Assembly: GCA_945869955.1 (NCBI GenBank)
Contig: CAMBQP010000024.1
Span: 1 to 41,008 of the forward strand
Direction: 5' to 3'
Source: Schlesneria paludicola DSM 18645
Lineage (GTDB): Bacteria; Planctomycetota; Planctomycetia; Planctomycetales; Planctomycetaceae
Length of the DNA stretch: 41,008 bases
Below the pieces are notes generated by a model. The model ran no database searches and was not told where the DNA came from. It worked only from the letters and a program-made list of their open reading frames with translations. This document shows positions 36,386 through 41,008 of this stretch, piece after piece. Made by a program: the position numbers and the translations under genes. Numbering within the stretch: the first letter of the stretch is position 1; each line of letters begins with the position of its first letter.

Positions 36386-36746
36386 GGATATTGCTCTTAT
36401 CTACTTGCAGTCATCAAACGGACTGTTTGAAACAACCGCCTCCCCGTCGAATTCGATTTCTCAAGGGAATACGAAGTTCGTCCAGTTCCTCCTCGGCCTG
36501 TTTCCACGCACGATCAGCGTCCGGAATGCAGAGCCTCAAAATTCAGGACGAAATCCCCTCCCACGAGTCACGCAGAATCCGAGCGCAGTCACGACCCATG
36601 CCGATGAAGCCTCGGACCGGCTTCGTCAATCATCGGAGACTCGCCTACCACGGGATGATCCGAAAACCGAGCCCTCACACCAACCCCCCAAATTACCTAG
36701 ACGACATCTCCGGTTTTTGGATTGGATCACGACGGGGACTCGCTCA
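36386..36746. other. gap between HlyD gene end and the membrane-protein gene
   Basis: 361 bp. It should hold the promoter of the minus-strand membrane protein and the 3' end of the secretion operon. I see no hairpin with a T tract. Plus-strand frames here are shadows that extend into neighbouring genes. Confidence 0.4.
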
Positions 36747-37880
36747 TCACTCGGCAACCGACATCGGTTCTCCGAGGCGTTCGAGCGGCTTCAGCAAAAA
36801 GCTGAGTAGATCCCGTTCTTCGACGACAATTTGTGCCTGTAATTGCAACCCCGACTTCACCTGAACGGCGACATGGGATTTCGTAAACTCGTCCGCATCA
36901 ATTGATAACCAAGCCCGGAAGAGCCCCTCAGTGGTTGCATCGGGATCGATTTCCAAAATCGTCCCTCTCAAATAACCGAAGTCCGCGTGAGGGAATGCGT
37001 CCAGCTCAAGCCGTGCCGTGAGTTGAGGTCGAAGTCGCCGCATCGAGGCATTCGGAATCTCGATACAAGCTCGAAGCGGCTGCCCATCGGGTTGTACGGT
37101 GACTGCGGGAGTTTCGGGGCTCAGAATATTGCCGGGATGGAGCACCGCCAGTTGGATCACGGTTCCCGATACAGGAGATCGCAACGAGGCTCGTCGGATC
37201 AGTTCATTCAGTTGTGCAATTCGAACTTCGTGGATCCTGAGACGTTCGTCCGCATCGGTCGCCTGCCGATCCCGCTCTGCTGCATCATGACGGGAACGAT
37301 TCAACTCGCCTGTCATCCGGGCCAGTCGCCCCAACAGTTCCAGATGCTGCTGCTCATGCTGCTCGACTTGCCCTTGAGTCACCACCCCCTTTTCCAACAG
37401 CTTCCGAGTCCGCTCACGCTGAACCGCCGACAGTTCAATCACCTTCTTCATCGCGTCGATCTCGTCCATGAGTGCCTGTTGCAGACGGGTGATCTCGAGA
37501 GCGCTTTCTCGACTTCGTTGCGCCTGCGCTTTCAGAATCTCCATTTCCGCAACGATTTTTTCCGCCTCATTACGATGTCCGAACGAATCGAGTTCGAGCA
37601 ACAGATCCCCCGCTGCAACGTGCTGACCAACCTCGACCGCCACCTGAACCACCAGTGCCGCTTCGGAAGCGGTGATCGGGACAGGTTCATCCTGCACGAT
37701 AATCCGGCCCCGCGCCTCGACAACGACATCGACTCGTGTCCACGCTCCCCAGACAACGCTGGAAGCGAGTAACCCCAGAACCAGATAGATTAATCCTCGC
37801 GATAATAAGATTCCTGGGCCTGGCAGCAATTTATCGAGAGGCCGAGATGAAAATGAGGATGCGAGTTGTGGAAGTGGCAT
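36747..37880 (-). CDS. HlyD-like periplasmic adaptor of the peptide exporter
   Basis: 377 residues with one N-terminal membrane segment (27-47, LSRGLIYLVLGLLASSVVWG). A biotinyl/lipoyl-like half (VEVGQHVAAGDLLLELDSFG near 80-99), a coiled-coil hairpin (about 105-235, many Glu, Gln and Arg), the second lipoyl half (IRRASLRSPVSGTVIQLAVL) and a beta-barrel region follow. In type I secretion such adaptors link an inner-membrane ABC exporter to an outer-membrane channel. The exporter gene lies 149 bp upstream on the same strand, and the GG-leader peptide gene before that. The ATG at 37880 has aggga nine bases upstream. No outer-membrane TolC-type gene is in the window. Confidence 0.88.
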   Translation of the reverse strand: MPLPQLASSFSSRPLDKLLPGPGILLSRGLIYLVLGLLASSVVWGAWTRVDVVVEARGRIIVQDEPVPITASEAALVVQVAVEVGQHVAAGDLLLELDSFGHRNEAEKIVAEMEILKAQAQRSRESALEITRLQQALMDEIDAMKKVIELSAVQRERTRKLLEKGVVTQGQVEQHEQQHLELLGRLARMTGELNRSRHDAAERDRQATDADERLRIHEVRIAQLNELIRRASLRSPVSGTVIQLAVLHPGNILSPETPAVTVQPDGQPLRACIEIPNASMRRLRPQLTARLELDAFPHADFGYLRGTILEIDPDATTEGLFRAWLSIDADEFTKSHVAVQVKSGLQLQAQIVVEERDLLSFLLKPLERLGEPMSVAE

Positions 37881-38029
37881 CGTAAAATTCCCTAATTTCC
37901 TGAGGTTATTGTGGCGTAAGGACAGAGTGCGTAGCAAATTCACGGATTCGGCGTTGCGGGCTCGATGCGCTGCGCCACGGCACAGGACCATTCATTCTTA
38001 TCATTCCGATGTTTTTTGCTTTTCGATCG

Positions 38030-40297
38030 TTATTCGCTCAGTTGCTGCCCGACGAGTTCGGTGTACAGCCCCCCCCGCAGCAACAGTTCTTCGTGTGTCC
38101 CCTGGTCGACGATTCGACCTTTATCCATCACGATGATGCGGTCAGCATCACGAACCGTCGACAAGCGATGGGCGATGATCACCACGGTTTTACTGCGACA
38201 GAACCGGGACAAATTACGCTGAATTGTCCGTTCGGCGGCACCATCGAGTGCCGAGGTTGGCTCGTCCAATAGCAGCACATCGGGATCGTGCAGTAAAGCA
38301 CGGGCCAGCGCGATTCGCTGTCGTTGTCCTCCCGAAAGCGATTGGCCACGTTCCCCGACTTTGGTTTCGTATCCCAGGCCAGTTTCGCAGATGAAATCAT
38401 GGGCACCGGCGAGCTTCGCCACTTCGATCACGCGAGACATCGGAAAATCGGGATCGGACATCGCAATGTTATCACGAATTGTACCCGAGAATAAAAAGAC
38501 ATCTTGCGGCAAGGCTCCCATGCGTCGGCGGAGTGACGCGTGCTGAATCGTACGCAGATCATGTCCATCGACAGTAATTCGCCCCCGATCGGGCAGGTAG
38601 AGTCCTTGAATCAATTTCATCAACGTCGACTTGCCCGAACCCGACGGCCCGACAACGGCAACGGTTTCGCCAGGCTGAATTTCGAGTGACACATTTTCCA
38701 GCGCGAGCTGATCGTCGTCGGCAAGATAGCTGTAACTTACGTCATCCAGGCAAATCTGCCCCGACAGTTGCCGCAAGGACAACAGCTGGTGGTCCGCCGA
38801 CTGTTCCGATTCGGCCTCAAACACATCATTCAGTCGGTCAATCGCATTACGGACTTCCTGCAGGCTTTGCCAGGCACCGACCAGTCCTAAAATCGGCCCA
38901 ATCACATTCCCTGCAATGGTAAAGAACCCCAGCAACTGCCCGGTGGTCATGGCGTTGGCCAGCACTTGTTGCGATCCAAACCACAGCAGAAAAACCGTAC
39001 TCCCCGTATGAAGCACCGTCGCCAGACCCGAGTGAATCATCGCCAGATGAGCACCGCGGCGACCGACGAGCATCGTATCGACAAACAGGGATTCGAGCTT
39101 CCAACGAACTTGCGTTTCTGCCGCCAGCGATTTGACCGTGCTCATCCCAGTGATACTTTCGATGACGAACGTCGAGGCTTCGCATTGCTTCTGGAAATAT
39201 TCTTTTTGATTGCGTCGGTAAAGCGGGGAAAACACCAGCATCATCACGATAAAGGCCGGTAACACCGCTAATACGGCCAGTGTGAGTGGAATATTATAGT
39301 AAGCGAGTAGCGCCAGATACGCGGTTGCTAATACCGAATCAAGGATAATCCCTGGGATTGTTCCTGCCATGGCAACACGGATCTTGGCGTTCTCGGCCAC
39401 GCGTGAGGTAATATCACCGACCCGCCGCAAATCGAAAAACCGCTGCGGCAACTGAAAGACGTGACGAAAAAAGTCACTCATGAGTCGCGCATCACACCGT
39501 GTGGAAAGGTGTACGAGTAATCCTTGCCGAACAGTCTGCATCAGAGCTTGGAAGAGGCTCAGGATCAACATGCCGATCAAGAGCATATTCAGCAATCCCA
39601 GGGATCGATGGACCAAAACTCGGTCCACAATCATCTGCGTGAATAACGGCACACCCAGACCGAGCACGCTGAGAATCAGCGAAGCGATCAGGACCTCAAT
39701 GAGCATCGTCCGATACGGTGTGATGATTGGCAGGAATCTTGCCAAGCTCGACTGGGCTGCTTTTTGCTGCGTCAGTTTTTTTTCCGGAACCAGCTCGAGG
39801 GCCAGTCCTGACCACCCTTTGAGAAATTCGTCCTTGGAGATCTTTCTGAGCCCCAGTCCTGGGTCGGCAACAAGAACGGACCGGCGGTGGACTTCGTACA
39901 ACACGACATAATGCATCCCTTCCCAGTGGATGATCGCGGGTAACTGCAGGTGCTGCAGATCGGCAAATTCGAGCCGCAGTCCGCGCGCATGAAACCCGAG
40001 TGATTCTGCGGCACGAGCCACCGACCAGAGGGTCGCTCCATTGGCATCCACGTTGGCCAGATCGCGTAGCCGAGCGACACTAACGGGCGCTCCATAAAAG
40101 CCTGTGACCATCGACAGACAGGCGGCAGCACAGTCTGACTGGTCGTGCTGTTGCACATGGGGATAACGCTTCAGCCAGCGTTTCAAACGAGAGCCGCGAA
40201 TAGCGGGCTGCAGCACCTCAACGGTCTCGTTGTTGTGCGGCTCAACAGAACCTTCCGTCTTGGAAATCGATTCAGGCAAATCAGCGAGTGCAATCAT
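38030..40297 (-). CDS. peptidase C39-domain ABC transporter (PCAT), bacteriocin-type exporter
   Basis: 755 residues with three parts. The N-terminal C39 peptidase domain (about 45-175) shows HVQQHDQSDCAAACLSMV with Q50 and C56, then GMHYVVLYEV (H129) and VADPG (D145): a complete Cys-His-Asp set. The ABC transmembrane domain (about 205-500) comes next. The nucleotide-binding domain (about 510-745) has Walker A GPSGSGKST, signature LSGGQRQRIALARAL, Walker B VLLLDEP and the H-loop IIAHRLS. PCATs cut double-glycine leaders and export the freed peptide. The start at ATG 40297 leaves about 45 residues before the peptidase. An ATG at 40402 would sit directly after the terminator T tract, which argues against it. 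The GG-leader peptide gene is 208 bp upstream. Confidence 0.93.
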   Translation of the reverse strand: MIALADLPESISKTEGSVEPHNNETVEVLQPAIRGSRLKRWLKRYPHVQQHDQSDCAAACLSMVTGFYGAPVSVARLRDLANVDANGATLWSVARAAESLGFHARGLRLEFADLQHLQLPAIIHWEGMHYVVLYEVHRRSVLVADPGLGLRKISKDEFLKGWSGLALELVPEKKLTQQKAAQSSLARFLPIITPYRTMLIEVLIASLILSVLGLGVPLFTQMIVDRVLVHRSLGLLNMLLIGMLILSLFQALMQTVRQGLLVHLSTRCDARLMSDFFRHVFQLPQRFFDLRRVGDITSRVAENAKIRVAMAGTIPGIILDSVLATAYLALLAYYNIPLTLAVLAVLPAFIVMMLVFSPLYRRNQKEYFQKQCEASTFVIESITGMSTVKSLAAETQVRWKLESLFVDTMLVGRRGAHLAMIHSGLATVLHTGSTVFLLWFGSQQVLANAMTTGQLLGFFTIAGNVIGPILGLVGAWQSLQEVRNAIDRLNDVFEAESEQSADHQLLSLRQLSGQICLDDVSYSYLADDDQLALENVSLEIQPGETVAVVGPSGSGKSTLMKLIQGLYLPDRGRITVDGHDLRTIQHASLRRRMGALPQDVFLFSGTIRDNIAMSDPDFPMSRVIEVAKLAGAHDFICETGLGYETKVGERGQSLSGGQRQRIALARALLHDPDVLLLDEPTSALDGAAERTIQRNLSRFCRSKTVVIIAHRLSTVRDADRIIVMDKGRIVDQGTHEELLLRGGLYTELVGQQLSE

Positions 40298-40406
40298 GGG
40301 AGGCACATCCTCAGAAAACGGAGAGCAGGGAATGCGTGATGAGCAGGGACAATCAGAACGCTCGATCAACGGAGAGCGGATCGTCGCGGGACAATTGTTC
40401 ATCCCG

Positions 40407-40450
40407 AAAAAAAACGAAGCCCGGCCCTCGATAGAGCTCGCCGGGCCTCG
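40407..40450 (-). terminator. hairpin plus T8 between precursor and exporter genes (terminator or attenuator)
   Basis: On the minus strand cgaggcccggc (40450-40440) pairs with gccgggcttcg (40425-40415) with one wobble. The loop includes a small inner palindrome (gagctctatcgag). Eight T follow directly (40414-40407). It lies 56 bp past the precursor stop codon and 110 bp before the exporter start. Confidence 0.85.
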
Positions 40451-40505
40451 TCCTGTTATGACCGTATGATTGATGATTCATACTGATGAATCACATCCGG
40501 TCGAA

Positions 40506-40742
40506 TCAGATACCAAAGGTAGGTCGGTCTGGGAAGCAGTTTTTGGTTGGACATTTGACGACATCGCCCTCTTCATCATACGTATAACCGCGGCCGGCCT
40601 TATTATCGCAAGGAGCTGGCTTGGGAGGTGGCGTTGGGGATGTCGTTGGGGGTGGCGTTTTGGGTGGGGCGGGTTCACCACCACCTTGAATTGCCTGCAT
40701 TTCGCTCTTGGTCAATTTTCGTGCCGTCATCAATTGAGTCAT
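40506..40742 (-). CDS. double-glycine leader peptide, putative secreted bacteriocin-like or RiPP-type precursor
   Basis: 78 residues. The leader (residues 1-21) ends LTKSEMQAIQGG. Relative to the cut after Gly21 it has Leu at -12, Glu at -8, Met at -7, Ile at -4 and Gly at -2/-1, the exact pattern read by C39 peptidases. A third Gly (22) follows. The 57-residue core is proline-rich at first (GEPAPPKTPPPTTSPTPPPK) and then carries three Cys (45, 64, 69), two Tyr and an acidic stretch, ending CFPDRPTFGI. I know no family for the core. The start has a strong ribosome-binding site (aggaga, six to seven bases). It stands first in a probable operon with the C39 exporter and HlyD adaptor. No modification enzyme is in the window. 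It may be an antimicrobial, signal or surface peptide. Confidence 0.8.
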   Translation of the reverse strand: MTQLMTARKLTKSEMQAIQGGGEPAPPKTPPPTTSPTPPPKPAPCDNKAGRGYTYDEEGDVVKCPTKNCFPDRPTFGI

Positions 40743-40761
40743 GGTCGTTCTCCTAATTTGC

Positions 40762-40779
40762 GACTGGTGGTTACCAGTC
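40762..40779 (-). promoter_or_regulatory. hairpin just upstream of the precursor ribosome-binding site
   Basis: gactggt (40762-40768) and accagtc (40773-40779) form a 7-bp stem with a 4-base loop. On the mRNA it ends about eight bases before the aggaga ribosome-binding site. It could influence translation or mRNA stability of the precursor. This role is inference. Confidence 0.4.
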
Positions 40780-40864
40780 TTTTTGGGGTTATTTCATTCA
40801 TCACTTGGCAGAACCGGCTCTGTAAAGATCTACCGCCACAGCCCCACAATCCTTTCAGAGAATT

Positions 40865-40895
40865 CTTGGTTTTTTTGTGTTCGACGAAAACCAAG
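40865..40895 (-). promoter_or_regulatory. 9-bp inverted repeat in the precursor upstream region
   Basis: cttggtttt (40865-40873) pairs with aaaaccaag (40887-40895) over a 13-base spacer. It lies about 120 bp upstream of the precursor ATG. It could be an operator or a leader-RNA hairpin. I cannot identify a promoter with confidence beside it. Confidence 0.35.
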
Positions 40896-40965
40896 CGCGC
40901 TGAATCGGCAGCGTACGAGTCGCCAGTGATTGCAAACGGCACGGTGTGAGAGTCTTCTGCTAACG

Positions 40966-41004
40966 AAAAAGGCCCGATCTTCGGTGAAGAAGATCGGGCC
41001 TTTT
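40966..41004. terminator. bidirectional terminator at the window end
   Basis: aaaaaggcccgatctt (40966-40981) pairs with aagatcgggcctttt (40990-41004) around a short loop. It has an A tract on one side and a T tract on the other, so it can end transcription in both directions. It isolates the peptide operon from whatever lies to the right. Confidence 0.85.
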
Positions 41005-41008
41005 CAAC

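Noticed and set aside
40298-40402. Upstream ATG (40402) as exporter start
   Set aside because: It begins five bases past the terminator T tract, leaving no room for a ribosome-binding site. The added residues are Cys/Pro/Ser-rich without similarity to exporters.
40739-40942. 67-residue minus-strand frame overlapping the precursor start
   Set aside because: It overlaps the ribosome-binding site and start of the GG-leader peptide and includes the hairpins. No leader or domain is seen.
40470-40949. 159-residue plus-strand frame opposite the precursor gene
   Set aside because: Gly/Trp/Arg-rich shadow of the proline codons on the other strand.

Overview
The window is most likely chromosomal DNA of a member of the Planctomycetota, probably the Planctomycetales; I cannot place it at genus level. 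Supporting this are a DUF1559 protein with a pseudopilin N-terminus, a secreted formylglycine-type sulfatase, a PQQ-type beta-propeller protein, a PhoPQ-activated-pathogenicity-related hydrolase, a PPi-type phosphofructokinase, and long gene-poor intergenic stretches full of short repeats. No tRNA, rRNA, CRISPR array, transposase or phage gene was recognised.

Layout. Bases 1-2930 hold almost no intact gene. They contain a frameshifted coiled-coil remnant, a foldback element, two copies of a degenerate repeat block and a WD40 remnant. A vapB antitoxin gene broken by an in-frame stop follows (2933-3136). Next come an exported nucleoside-hydrolase-like protein, a repeat-bearing gap, an exported metzincin-like protease, a PhyH-type dioxygenase, a DEAD-box RNA helicase (minus), hypF, a thioredoxin-fold protein (minus), a tandem UspA protein and a P2A-type cation ATPase (minus). 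From 17 to 22 kb a minus-strand group encodes exported or surface proteins: PqaA-like hydrolase, lipoprotein, DUF1559 protein, zinc-ribbon protein and beta-propeller. From 22.6 to 31.9 kb a plus-strand group encodes phosphofructokinase, a hypothetical exported protein, a ThiD2-ThiE fusion, a sulfatase, GlgA and a GalT-like enzyme. The last two may share sugar-nucleotide or glycogen metabolism. From 31.9 to 36.4 kb the minus strand encodes a rhodanese with a 69-aa partner, an FHA protein, a LipM-like octanoyltransferase and a large membrane protein with a charged tail.

The most interesting unit is at the right end, on the minus strand. A 78-aa peptide (40506-40742) has a textbook double-glycine leader and a proline-rich core with three cysteines. 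Downstream are a C39-peptidase ABC exporter (38030-40297) and an HlyD-like adaptor (36747-37880). A strong hairpin with an eight-T tract sits between peptide gene and exporter, and a terminator closes the upstream side, so this looks like a self-contained system for making, trimming and secreting a peptide. I do not recognise the core peptide.

A second theme is short tandem duplications (7-27 bp, two to six copies) at gene ends, in 5' leaders and once inside a gene (hypF). Several place or carry stop codons. They suggest frequent local duplication in this genome.
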